NCBI RefSeq assembly: GCF_024397915.1
Contig: NZ_CP073347.1
Span: 2,728,001 to 2,792,000, forward strand
DNA from: Marinobacterium rhizophilum
GTDB lineage: Bacteria > Pseudomonadota > Gammaproteobacteria > Pseudomonadales > Balneatricaceae
Length of the DNA: 64,000 bases
Direction of reading: 5' to 3'
Shown: piece after piece, positions 51,982-60,199 of the stretch
Layout: the number at the start of each line of letters is the position of its first letter
How positions within the stretch are numbered: the stretch's first letter is position 1
The notes under the pieces: generated by a model
What the model saw: the letters and a program-made list of their open reading frames with translations, nothing else
Told to the model about the DNA's origin: nothing
Database searches by the model: none
Translations under genes and position numbers: made by a program

Positions 51982-53841
51982 TCAAAGCCCCTCTTCCGGG
52001 CGGTACTGCCGCGCCTGCGAGGCCAGGCGGATATGGGCATTGGCTTCACCGTAGCGGTCATAGCTGCCGCAACGCTGCACGACTTCGAAAAACACACCCA
52101 GGGCTTCGCGGGTGTAAAAATGGAAGAATTCACCGTCATCGTTGCGATCGTACAGGATGTTCAGGCGACGCAGCCGGGCCAGCAGCTCAGGCTCCAGCGC
52201 AAAGCGTGCATCCAGGTCCCGGTAATAGTTTTCCGGTATGGCCAGCAGCATCTCGGCGCCCACCGCCTCGGCCGAAGCGAAGATGTCCTCACAGCCAAAC
52301 GCGATCTGCTGTACGCCTGAGCCCCTGGACTTCTGGATAAAGCGCTGGGCCGAGGCCTCCCGTGCCGCAGTCATGTTGAGCGGAATTCGCACCCGGCCGT
52401 CCCGGCTCTTGGCCACGCGGCTGACCACCAGGCCATAGATATCCGGCAGGTCGGTACTGGCCTCGATATCAAACTCGAACAGCGACTTGTAGAAGAAGGA
52501 CGCCGACAGGAATTCGGTGTTCGAGACCGTCTGGCCAATATGATCGATGCGCTGCAACCCGGCAGAACTATCCGCCGCCTCTGCCAGCGGCACGAAATCG
52601 ATATCGAAGAAGCGGAACCTGCCCGGGCGCTCGACAAAGTACACCAGGCTGTCGCCGATACCCCGGATGGCCGGAATATTCAGCTCCCCCGGGCCCGCCT
52701 GGTTGGTGAAGCGGCGGCTGCGATAACGCTCGGTACGCGCCAGCGTCGCGGCCAGGTTTGTGGTGGCGAAAGCCAGCGCACAGATGGATACGCCGTGGGC
52801 CTGGTAATGCTCGTGCGCCTGGCTCAGGGGCTCGCGATTCAGCACCAGATTGATATCTCCCTGGCGCATCAGGCTGACATTCTTGGAGCGGTGGCGGTGG
52901 GTCTCCTGAAAGCCAAGACTCTGCAGCAATGCCACCAGTTCGGCTCCGCTGTCGCCCTCGATAGCAAACTCGATAAATTCGACATCGGTGATCTCGGGCC
53001 GGGGCGGCAGCTCCGGCAGCTCCGGCTCCCGGCTCGTCTGCTCATCCAGCCAGATCAGCGAGCGCATGCCGTCCACCGCTTTCTCCAGCGGCGAGGACGA
53101 ACGGAACTCGTCGTTGAAGATCTCGTGGGACAGGTAGTCGTCAAAACCCTTGTCCCTGAGGCACTGTACGAACTCCACCACCGGCAGGTCACCCTGGCCG
53201 GGAAAGCAGCGAAAATGCCGGCTGTAATGCAGCACGTCCATCTGCAGACTCGGCGCATCGGCCACCTGCACCAGCGCAATCTTGTCGACGGGGATCTCGT
53301 CACGCAGCACATCCAGGGTATTGCCGCGGGCAAACATGTGGAAGCTGTCCAGAATGATGCCAAGGTTCGGATGATCGCCGCGTTTGACGATATCCCAGGC
53401 ATCCTGGTAATCGGCCACATGGCGGCCCCAGGCCAGCGCCTCGTAACCGATGATAAAGCCTTCCTGGCGGGCAAGTTCCGCCAGCTCATGCAGATCGGCC
53501 GCGGCACGATTCGGGTCATCGATCACATGGGGTGACACGTTGCTGCAGATCAGCAGGCGCTTTGTTCCCAGTTCGTGCATCAGCTCGAACTTGCGCTGGG
53601 CGCGATAGAAATTTTGCGTACGCCAGGGCTCCGGCATCGCCTCGAAATCCCGAAACGGCTGCAGCGCGATGATCTCCAGCCCCAGGTCCCCTGCCATCTG
53701 GCGCAGATCCCGCGCACTGCCATCGAACTGAGTCAGGTCGTTCTCGAAAATTTCCACGCCATCAAAGCCGGCCTTCGCCGCGGCGCGCAGCTTTTCCTGC
53801 AGTGAACCTGAAATCGTGACCGTCGCAAGTGCCGTTTTCAT
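51982..53841 (-). CDS. quiC: 3-Dehydroshikimate dehydratase (QuiC), two-domain form
   Basis: This 619-residue protein has a sugar-phosphate-isomerase-like TIM barrel (residues 1-270) followed by a HPPD-like VOC region (about 290-610). The first domain has FDGVEIFEND, a glutamate in YEALAW, an aspartate in LDSFHMF and a glutamate in HEIFND, which fit the metal site of the dehydratases. In the second, DHIGQTV keeps a histidine and FFEVVQR a glutamate, but GVQQIAF has Gln where HPPD has His. It turns dehydroshikimate into protocatechuate, feeding the pca genes next door. The ATG at 53841 gives the family N-terminus. It is divergent from pcaQ. Confidence 0.9.
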   Translation of the reverse strand: MKTALATVTISGSLQEKLRAAAKAGFDGVEIFENDLTQFDGSARDLRQMAGDLGLEIIALQPFRDFEAMPEPWRTQNFYRAQRKFELMHELGTKRLLICSNVSPHVIDDPNRAAADLHELAELARQEGFIIGYEALAWGRHVADYQDAWDIVKRGDHPNLGIILDSFHMFARGNTLDVLRDEIPVDKIALVQVADAPSLQMDVLHYSRHFRCFPGQGDLPVVEFVQCLRDKGFDDYLSHEIFNDEFRSSSPLEKAVDGMRSLIWLDEQTSREPELPELPPRPEITDVEFIEFAIEGDSGAELVALLQSLGFQETHRHRSKNVSLMRQGDINLVLNREPLSQAHEHYQAHGVSICALAFATTNLAATLARTERYRSRRFTNQAGPGELNIPAIRGIGDSLVYFVERPGRFRFFDIDFVPLAEAADSSAGLQRIDHIGQTVSNTEFLSASFFYKSLFEFDIEASTDLPDIYGLVVSRVAKSRDGRVRIPLNMTAAREASAQRFIQKSRGSGVQQIAFGCEDIFASAEAVGAEMLLAIPENYYRDLDARFALEPELLARLRRLNILYDRNDDGEFFHFYTREALGVFFEVVQRCGSYDRYGEANAHIRLASQARQYRPEEGL

Positions 53842-53969
53842 GTCGTATTCCCGAAGATGCCGGTGCCGCTGTCGCGCCTGCAAGGGTGCGCCAGCGACGG
53901 ATAGTTGTCATTGCGGCAACACTACCCCCGTTGCCGCTGCGCTGATAAATGAATAATGCGCCCATTAAA

Positions 53970-53985
53970 ATATCGAATTCGATAT
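53970..53985. promoter_or_regulatory. 16-bp perfect palindrome between quiC and pcaQ
   Basis: ATATCGAATTCGATAT is exactly symmetric and lies 129 bp upstream of quiC and 97 bp upstream of pcaQ. A near match lies upstream of dctP (4157-4172). It is probably an operator for quiC and may link quiC to the TRAP transporter. Which protein binds is not known. Confidence 0.5.
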
Positions 53986-54050
53986 AAATTAAGCTATATT
54001 CAACAAAATCAATCGTATAACAGATATGCGTACTACAATTTAAAAATCAT

Positions 54051-54064
54051 CCTATATTTATAGG
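54051..54064. promoter_or_regulatory. Inverted repeat just before pcaQ
   Basis: CCTATA and TATAGG flank TT, 18 bp upstream of the chosen pcaQ ATG, so binding here could repress pcaQ. It overlaps the AGGA sequence before the earlier ATG. Confidence 0.4.
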
Positions 54065-54081
54065 AAGTAATGGAGCATAGC

Positions 54082-55044
54082 ATGCTTGAAAACCGTATCA
54101 AGTACCGTCACCTGCAGTGCTTTCTTGAAGTTGCCCGCCAGGGCAGCGTCGGCGGCGCCGCCGATGTGCTGGCGCTGACCCAGCCGGCGGTATCGAAAAA
54201 GCTCAAGGAACTGGAGGAAATGCTCGGCGTACGACTGATGGAGCGCAGCAAGAAGGGGGTCGAGCTGACCCAGTTTGGCGAAGTGTTTCTGAAATACGCC
54301 GGTGCCAGCGTTGCGGCGCTGCGCGAGGGCACCGACAGCATCAGTCAGGCCCAGCAGCGGGGCAAGCTGCGCCTGAGCATTGGCGTGCTGCCGACGGTCG
54401 CCACCAGCGTTATGCCCAAAGCGATTCAGCGCTTTCGCCAGGGTGGCATCGATGTCACGCTGAACCTGCAAACCGGCCCCAATGCCCTGCTGCTGAGCCA
54501 ACTGCGGGTGGGCGAACTGGACCTGGTGGTCGGCCGCCTGGCAGAACCGGAGCTGATGGCCGGGCTGTCGTTCCAGCACCTCTACTCGGAGAAGATCGCC
54601 TTCGCCGTGCGCCCGGAGCATCCGCTGCTGCAAAGCGCGACCCTGAATGTGCGCGACCTCAATGCCTACCCGATACTGTACCCGCCCAAGGATTCCATCA
54701 TTGCTCCAACGGTGGAACGCTACCTGCTGAGCCAGGGTATAGGCGCGCTGCACGACCGCATCGAAACGGTGTCAGACGGCTTCGGCAAGGAGTATATCCG
54801 CCAGACCGACGCCATCTGGATTATCTCCAGGGGCGTGGTGGCGCGGGAAATAAACGACGGTACCTTCTGCGAGCTGCCACTGGACACCCGTGAAACTCTG
54901 GGTCCCGTTGGCCTGACCACCCGGGCCGACACCCTGCCGTCGCCGGCACTGCAGCTGCTGATGAACGCGGTACGGGATGTCGCCCTGGCGATAAAGTCGG
55001 CCGACCCCGAGACACATATCAATATCAATATAAAAAAACCATAA
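54082..55044 (+). CDS. pcaQ: LysR-type pca operon regulator (PcaQ)
   Basis: This 320-residue protein has the PcaQ N-terminus (NRIKYRHLQCFLEVARQGSV, then LTQPAVSKKLKELEEMLG). The effector domain has LLLSQLRVGELDLVVGRL and VRPEHPL, with a C-terminal IWIISRGVVAREI. It should activate the pca genes in response to 4-carboxymuconolactone or 3-oxoadipate, as in related systems. The second ATG (54082) was chosen because GGAG lies six bases upstream. The pcaL gene follows 69 bp downstream on the same strand, so the two may share a transcript. It is distinct from the three GcvA-like LysR paralogues. Confidence 0.9.
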   Translation: MLENRIKYRHLQCFLEVARQGSVGGAADVLALTQPAVSKKLKELEEMLGVRLMERSKKGVELTQFGEVFLKYAGASVAALREGTDSISQAQQRGKLRLSIGVLPTVATSVMPKAIQRFRQGGIDVTLNLQTGPNALLLSQLRVGELDLVVGRLAEPELMAGLSFQHLYSEKIAFAVRPEHPLLQSATLNVRDLNAYPILYPPKDSIIAPTVERYLLSQGIGALHDRIETVSDGFGKEYIRQTDAIWIISRGVVAREINDGTFCELPLDTRETLGPVGLTTRADTLPSPALQLLMNAVRDVALAIKSADPETHININIKKP

Positions 55045-55118
55045 AACGTCATTTTACATACCGGAAGAACTCGGAGAAAGTAGCTGTATATGCTGCAACC
55101 AAATCAGGGTTAATGACT

Positions 55119-56303
55119 ATGCACAGCCTGTCGCTCAACGGAGAATTCATCCACTACCAGCTGGACGGCCCATCGCATTTGCCACTGCTGGTGTTTTCCA
55201 ACTCGCTGGGAACCGACATGCGGGTGTGGGACCCGTTGCTGCCCGAACTGAAAGACCAGTTCCGCTTCCTGCGTTATGACAAGCGCGGCCACGGCCTGTC
55301 GTCCTGCCCCGCCGCGCCTTACCGTCTCGATGACCATATCAACGACCTGATCGGCCTGCTGGATGCGCTGGAACTGAGCCAGGTCACGCTCTGCGGCCTG
55401 TCGGTCGGCGGTATGATCGCCCAGGGCGTTGCCGCCCAGCGCCCGGAGCTGGTCAAGAACCTGATCCTGTGTGACACCGCCCACAAGATCGGCCCTGCTT
55501 CCATCTGGGAAACCCGCATCGAGACGATACGGGCCCATAGCCTGGAGTACATTGCCGACGCCGTGATGGAACGCTGGTTTGCCAGCTCCTTCCGCCAGGA
55601 AAAAGCCGCCGAAGTTGCCCTGTGGAGCAACATGATGGTGCGCACCCCGGTAGAAGGCTATATCGGCACCTGCGCCGCCATCCGCGATGCCGACCTGACG
55701 GCAAGCAGTGCCCGGCTGACCCAGCCGACCCTGTGCGTCGTCGGCGACGAAGACGGTGCCACCCCGCCGGACCTGGTGCGCTCCACCGCCGAACTGATTC
55801 CAGGCGCCCGCTTTGAAATCCTCGCCAACGCCGGCCACCTGCCCAGTGTCGAGCAGCCCAAAGCCCTGGCGGCCCTGATTCGTGACTTCCTGGCCGAGGT
55901 CACCGAACCGCTGAGCCGCTTCGACCAGGGCATGCGGGTACGCCGCTCGGTGCTGGGCAACGCCCATGTTGATCGCGCCGAAGCCAACAAGACCGCCTTC
56001 GACGAGCCCTTCCAGAGCTTTATCACCGAAGGCGCCTGGGGCTCGGTCTGGAGCCGGCCGACGCTGAGCAAGCGTGACCGCAGCCTGATCACCATTGCCC
56101 TGATGGCGGCCCTGGGTCACGACGAAGAGCTGGCCATGCATATCCGTGCCACCGCCAATACCGGTGCCACCCTGGATGAAGTCCGTGAAACCCTGTTGCA
56201 CCTGGGCGTCTACGCCGGTGTACCCGCATCCAATGTTGCCATTCGCATCGCCAGGGAAACCTATACCGGCATGGGAATCGCCATTGACGGAGGCAAGAAC
56301 TGA
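55119..56303 (+). CDS. pcaL: PcaD-PcaC fusion: 3-oxoadipate enol-lactonase/4-carboxymuconolactone decarboxylase
   Basis: This 394-residue fusion begins with an alpha/beta hydrolase (residues 1-260), with nucleophile Ser95 in LCGLSVGGM, RYDKRGHGLS and the catalytic histidine in NAGHLPSVE. It ends with a PcaC-type domain (about 265-394) having TLSKRDRSLITIALMAALG and LLHLGVYAGVPAS. Together they turn 4-carboxymuconolactone into 3-oxoadipate. Most proteobacteria keep pcaD and pcaC separate; fusions are best known in actinobacteria. The second ATG (55119) has AGGG 9 bases upstream; ATG 55113 is also possible. It starts the pcaLHG-BKACE-IJF operon. Confidence 0.93.
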   Translation: MHSLSLNGEFIHYQLDGPSHLPLLVFSNSLGTDMRVWDPLLPELKDQFRFLRYDKRGHGLSSCPAAPYRLDDHINDLIGLLDALELSQVTLCGLSVGGMIAQGVAAQRPELVKNLILCDTAHKIGPASIWETRIETIRAHSLEYIADAVMERWFASSFRQEKAAEVALWSNMMVRTPVEGYIGTCAAIRDADLTASSARLTQPTLCVVGDEDGATPPDLVRSTAELIPGARFEILANAGHLPSVEQPKALAALIRDFLAEVTEPLSRFDQGMRVRRSVLGNAHVDRAEANKTAFDEPFQSFITEGAWGSVWSRPTLSKRDRSLITIALMAALGHDEELAMHIRATANTGATLDEVRETLLHLGVYAGVPASNVAIRIARETYTGMGIAIDGGKN

Positions 56304-56304
56304 G

Positions 56305-57003
56305 ATGAGCAGCATCACCAAGCGCGACTGGGCCAGCCATGCGGCCTATATCAGCCCCGAGTACAAATCCACCGTGCTGCGCGGCGTGTCCCGCAACCTT
56401 GTGGACATTGACCCCGAACTGTCCGAGCTGACAGGCCCGGCCTACGGCGCCGAAGTGCTGGGGCCGCTGGATCACGACCTGACCAAAAACGGCCAGGTTA
56501 ACGGCGAGCCCCAGGGCGAGCGCATCGTCGTCACCGGCCGCGTGCTGGATGAAAATGGCGATCCGGTGGCCAACACCCTGGTGGAAGTCTGGCAGGCCAA
56601 CGCCGCCGGCCGCTACGTGCACAAGGCCGACCAGCATGACGCCCCGCTGGACCCCAACTTCCTCGGTTCCGGCCGCTGCCTGACCGACGAGAACGGCTGC
56701 TACCGCTTTTATACCGTCAAGCCCGGCGCCTATCCCTGGGGCAACCACAGAAACGCCTGGCGCCCGAATCACATCCACTTTTCCCTGTTCGGGCCCTCCA
56801 TTGCCAGCCGCCTGGTCACCCAGATGTACTTCCCGGGTGATCCGCTGCTGGCGCTGGATCCGATCTATGCGTCGGTGCCGGCCGGTGCGCGCGAGCGCAT
56901 GATCGCGGAGTTCTCCATCGATGTCACCGAGGAAGGCTTTGCGCTGGGTTATATCTTCGACATCGTGCTGCGTGGCGTGAATGCCACCCCAATGGAGGAC
57001 TAA
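56305..57003 (+). CDS. pcaH: Protocatechuate 3,4-dioxygenase beta subunit (PcaH)
   Basis: This 232-residue subunit holds the catalytic Fe(III): tyrosines in GRYVHK and GAYPW and histidines in NHIHF match the two Tyr and two His ligands of Pseudomonas PcaH. LGSGRCLTDENGCYRFYTVKPG and PGDPLLALDPI are well kept. With PcaG it opens the protocatechuate ring between C3 and C4 to 3-carboxy-cis,cis-muconate. GGAGG lies before the ATG, and pcaG follows after four bases. Confidence 0.96.
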   Translation: MSSITKRDWASHAAYISPEYKSTVLRGVSRNLVDIDPELSELTGPAYGAEVLGPLDHDLTKNGQVNGEPQGERIVVTGRVLDENGDPVANTLVEVWQANAAGRYVHKADQHDAPLDPNFLGSGRCLTDENGCYRFYTVKPGAYPWGNHRNAWRPNHIHFSLFGPSIASRLVTQMYFPGDPLLALDPIYASVPAGARERMIAEFSIDVTEEGFALGYIFDIVLRGVNATPMED

Positions 57004-57007
57004 GTTC

Positions 57008-57607
57008 ATGTCCCTGAAACAGACACCGTCCCAGACCGTTGGCCCCTACTTCGCCTACGGACTGACCGCCGAGCAGTATCACTACCCCCAGACCCAGGTC
57101 GCCAGCGGCCAGATGGCCAGTGAGCAGACGCTGGGCGAGCGTATCCGCATTGTTGGCCAGGTTTTCGATGGCCAGGGCCAGCCGGTGAACGACGCCATGA
57201 TCGAACTCTGGCAGGCCAATGCCGCCGGGCGTTTCAACCACCCCAATGATGCCCGCCAGTCCCGCCCGCTGGACCCGGCCTTCACGGGTTTTGGCCGCGT
57301 CGGCACCGGCACCACGCCGGACAACAGCTTTCGCTTTGACACCATCAAGCCGGGCGCAGCGCAGGATGGCCGGGCACCGTACATCTCGGTGATCGTTTTC
57401 ATGCGCGGCCTGCCAAATCACGCCTACACCCGCTTGTATTTCAGCGACGAGACCGTCCTCAACCGCGAGGACCCGGCGCTGAACAGGGTGGAAGCGGCCC
57501 GCCGCGAAACCCTGATCGCCACCCGCCACGAAACCTCCACCGGCGTCGAATACCGTTTCGACATTCACATGCAGGGACCGCTGGAAACTGTCTTTTTTAA
57601 TATCTAG
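57008..57607 (+). CDS. pcaG: Protocatechuate 3,4-dioxygenase alpha subunit (PcaG)
   Basis: This 199-residue subunit starts TPSQTVGPYFAYGL, the PcaG pattern, and has VNDAMIELWQANAAGRFNHP and SVIVFMRGLPNHAYTRLYF. Iron ligands present in PcaH are replaced, as usual in alpha subunits. GGAGG before the ATG and the four-base gap to pcaH indicate strongly coupled expression. Together they form the ring-cleaving dioxygenase. Confidence 0.96.
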   Translation: MSLKQTPSQTVGPYFAYGLTAEQYHYPQTQVASGQMASEQTLGERIRIVGQVFDGQGQPVNDAMIELWQANAAGRFNHPNDARQSRPLDPAFTGFGRVGTGTTPDNSFRFDTIKPGAAQDGRAPYISVIVFMRGLPNHAYTRLYFSDETVLNREDPALNRVEAARRETLIATRHETSTGVEYRFDIHMQGPLETVFFNI

Positions 57608-57621
57608 CAAGAGAGATTGCC

Positions 57622-58452
57622 ATGACCAGCCCCTGCATTATCAGCGTTGCCATCACCGGGTCCCTGCCGCAGAAAGCCAATAACCCGGCGGTGCCCATTA
57701 CGCCGTCCGAGCAGATCGAATCGACCCATGAGGCCTTCGAGGCCGGCGCCACCCTGGTGCACCTGCACGTGCGCAACGACGACGGCACCACCTCGTCGGA
57801 TCCGGCGCGTTTCGCAGAGGTTCAGGACGGTATCCGCAAGCACTGCCCCGGCATGATCATTCAGTTCTCCACCGGCGGGCGCAGCGGCGCGGGCGACGAG
57901 CGCGGCGGCATGCTGCACCTCAAGCCCGACATGGCATCGCTGGCAACGGGTTCGGTCAACTTCGGCTCCATCGTCTATGCCAACTCGCCGGCGCTGATCG
58001 ATGACCTGGCCGAGCGCATGCTGCAATACGATATCAAGCCCGAGATCGAGGCATTCGACCTGTCGATGGTCTTCAACACCGCCAAGCTGGTGGAGCGCGG
58101 CCTGATCAAGGCGCCGGTGCACCTGCAGTTCGTGACCTCCATTCCCAATGCCATTCCGGCTAACCGGGAAGTGCTGGAATTCATGATCAGGCAGTACGAA
58201 AAGGTCTGCCCCGGCGGCACCTGGACCGCCGCCGGCATCGGCAAGCACCAGCTCGAGCTGAACCAGTGGGCGCTGGAGCTGGGCGGGCATGTGCGTACGG
58301 GCCTGGAAGACAACGTGCGTTTTGACAAGAACACCCTGGCCAAAAGCAACGCCCAGCTGGTAGAGCGCCTGGCCGGCATGGTGGTTGACCACGGCCGCAG
58401 CGTGGCCACACCCGCCCAAGCCCGTGCCCTGCTCAGCCTGCCTGCAGCCTGA
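57622..58452 (+). CDS. BKACE-family beta-keto acid cleavage enzyme (DUF849)
   Basis: This 276-residue TIM barrel has the zinc motif LVHLHVR (His47, His49), FSTGGRSGAG for substrate binding and GLEDNV with the third metal ligand. BKACE enzymes combine a beta-keto acid with acetyl-CoA to give acetoacetate and a new CoA ester. The gene is between pcaG and pcaI with 14 bp to pcaG, clearly in the pca operon. The obvious substrate is 3-oxoadipate, giving succinyl-CoA and acetoacetate, an alternative to PcaIJ and PcaF. Other beta-keto acids such as dehydrocarnitine cannot be excluded. Confidence 0.88.
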   Translation: MTSPCIISVAITGSLPQKANNPAVPITPSEQIESTHEAFEAGATLVHLHVRNDDGTTSSDPARFAEVQDGIRKHCPGMIIQFSTGGRSGAGDERGGMLHLKPDMASLATGSVNFGSIVYANSPALIDDLAERMLQYDIKPEIEAFDLSMVFNTAKLVERGLIKAPVHLQFVTSIPNAIPANREVLEFMIRQYEKVCPGGTWTAAGIGKHQLELNQWALELGGHVRTGLEDNVRFDKNTLAKSNAQLVERLAGMVVDHGRSVATPAQARALLSLPAA

Positions 58453-58547
58453 GCCTCCCTAAAAAATAACCGCCTGGTCTGAACCGACAGCGGGGCTGCG
58501 CGCCCTGCTGTAAACACCACTGCATTCGAATACCGGAGGATCATTGC

Positions 58548-59405
58548 ATGACCCTGTTCGTATCGTTAAAAGAAGCGATCGCCGAAAACGTCTTTGACGG
58601 CGATGTCGTTGCCCTCGAGGGCTTTACCCACCTGATTCCCTACGCCGCCGGCCACGAAATTATCCGCCAGCAGCGCAAGGACCTGACCCTGGTGCGCATG
58701 ACACCGGACCTGATCTACGATCAGCTGATCGGCATGGGTTGTGTGAAAAAGATGATTTTCTCCTGGGGCGGCAACCCCGGAGTCGGCTCCCTGCGCCGAT
58801 TCCGCGATGCCTACGAAAAGAGCTGGCCGCACAAGCTCGAGATCGAAGAACACAGCCACGCCGCCATGGCCAACGCCTATGAAGCCGGCGCCGCCGGCCT
58901 GCCCTGCGCGGTCTTTCGCGGTTACCTGGGGGCCGGTCTTGCCGAGGTGAACCCCAACATTCGCTTTATCGAGTGTCCCTTCACCGGCGAGCGCCTGGCC
59001 TCGGTGCCCTCAATCCGCCCGGATGTCAGCGTGATCCACGCCCAGAAAGCCAACCGCAACGGTGACGTGCTGATCGAGGGCATCGTCGGCGTACAGAAGG
59101 AAGCGGTACTGGCCGCCAAGCGCGCCATCGTCACGGTGGAAGAGATCGTCGACAACTTCGACGACGTTCACCCCAATGCCTGCGTGCTGCCCAACTGGAC
59201 GCTGAAAGCCGTGGTCAAGGTGCCAGGTGGCGCCCACCCTTCCTACGCCAAGGGCTATTACGAACGCGACAACGCCTTTTACAAGGCCTGGGACCCGATT
59301 GCCAGCGAGCGCGAAACCTTCCAGGCCTGGATGCAGGACAACGTGCTGAACCAGGGCCCCGAGGCCTTCGCCGAGCGCGTCGCCTTTACCCCGGCCAAGC
59401 AGTAA
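58548..59405 (+). CDS. pcaI: 3-Oxoadipate CoA-transferase subunit A (CatI-type PcaI)
   Basis: This 285-residue CoA-transferase subunit is longer than the approximately 230-residue PcaI of Pseudomonas putida and matches the CatI class. It has GDVVALEGFTHLIPYAAG near the start, MIFSWGGNPGVGS and FRGYLGAG. With the next gene it forms 3-oxoadipyl-CoA from 3-oxoadipate and succinyl-CoA. A clear GGAGG precedes the ATG; a 95-bp gap after the BKACE gene may contain an internal promoter. Confidence 0.92.
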   Translation: MTLFVSLKEAIAENVFDGDVVALEGFTHLIPYAAGHEIIRQQRKDLTLVRMTPDLIYDQLIGMGCVKKMIFSWGGNPGVGSLRRFRDAYEKSWPHKLEIEEHSHAAMANAYEAGAAGLPCAVFRGYLGAGLAEVNPNIRFIECPFTGERLASVPSIRPDVSVIHAQKANRNGDVLIEGIVGVQKEAVLAAKRAIVTVEEIVDNFDDVHPNACVLPNWTLKAVVKVPGGAHPSYAKGYYERDNAFYKAWDPIASERETFQAWMQDNVLNQGPEAFAERVAFTPAKQ

Positions 59406-59418
59406 CAGGAGCCCCGCA

Positions 59419-60189
59419 ATGAACTACACGCCAACCGAAATGATGACCGTGGCCGCGGCCCGCGCCATCCGCAACGACGATGTCTGCTTCGTGGGCATCG
59501 GCATGCCTTCGGCCGCCTGCAACCTCGCGCGCCTGACCCATGCCCCCGATGTCACCCTGATCTACGAGTCCGGCACCATCGGTACCAAACCGGACGTACT
59601 GCCGCTGTCCATCGGAGATGGCGAGCTGTGCGATACCGCCGTCACCACCGTGGCGGTGCCGGAAATGTTCCGCTACTGGCTGCAGGGCGGGCGCATCTCC
59701 GTCGGCTTCCTGGGCGCCGCCCAGCTCGACAAGTACGGCAACCTCAACACCACCGTGGTGGGGGATGACTACGACAACCCAAAAGTCCGCCTGCCAGGCG
59801 GTGGCGGCGCCCCCGAGATCGCCACCTCCTGCGGCGAGATCTTTATCGTCATGAAACAATCGGCCCGCGGATTTGTCGACAACATCGACTTCATGACGTC
59901 CCTGGGGCACGGCAAGACCGGCACGGAGCGCGAATCCCTGGGCGTCAAGACCAAGGGACCGAGCCGACTGACCACGGACCTGTGCATCATGGAAACGGAC
60001 CCCGCCACCAGGGAGTTCATCGTCACCTCCATTCACCCGGGCGTGACCCGCGAGCAGATCATTGAAAACACCGGCTGGGCCATACGCTTCGCCGACCAGG
60101 TGGTTGAGACACCGGCGCCGAATGAAACCGAGCTCAGTGCGCTGCGCGCCCTGAACGAACGCACCGCCCGCGCCCACGCAGGCCAATAA
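59419..60189 (+). CDS. pcaJ: 3-Oxoadipate CoA-transferase subunit B (CatJ-type PcaJ)
   Basis: This 256-residue subunit has the catalytic glutamate in IYESGTIGTKP, followed by SIGDGELCDTA and a GAAQLDKYGNLNTT segment. It pairs with PcaI. AGGAG precedes the ATG, and only 13 bp separate it from pcaI; pcaF follows after 10 bp. The length fits CatJ rather than the shorter PcaJ. Confidence 0.93.
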   Translation: MNYTPTEMMTVAAARAIRNDDVCFVGIGMPSAACNLARLTHAPDVTLIYESGTIGTKPDVLPLSIGDGELCDTAVTTVAVPEMFRYWLQGGRISVGFLGAAQLDKYGNLNTTVVGDDYDNPKVRLPGGGGAPEIATSCGEIFIVMKQSARGFVDNIDFMTSLGHGKTGTERESLGVKTKGPSRLTTDLCIMETDPATREFIVTSIHPGVTREQIIENTGWAIRFADQVVETPAPNETELSALRALNERTARAHAGQ

Positions 60190-60199
60190 GGAAACTGAA

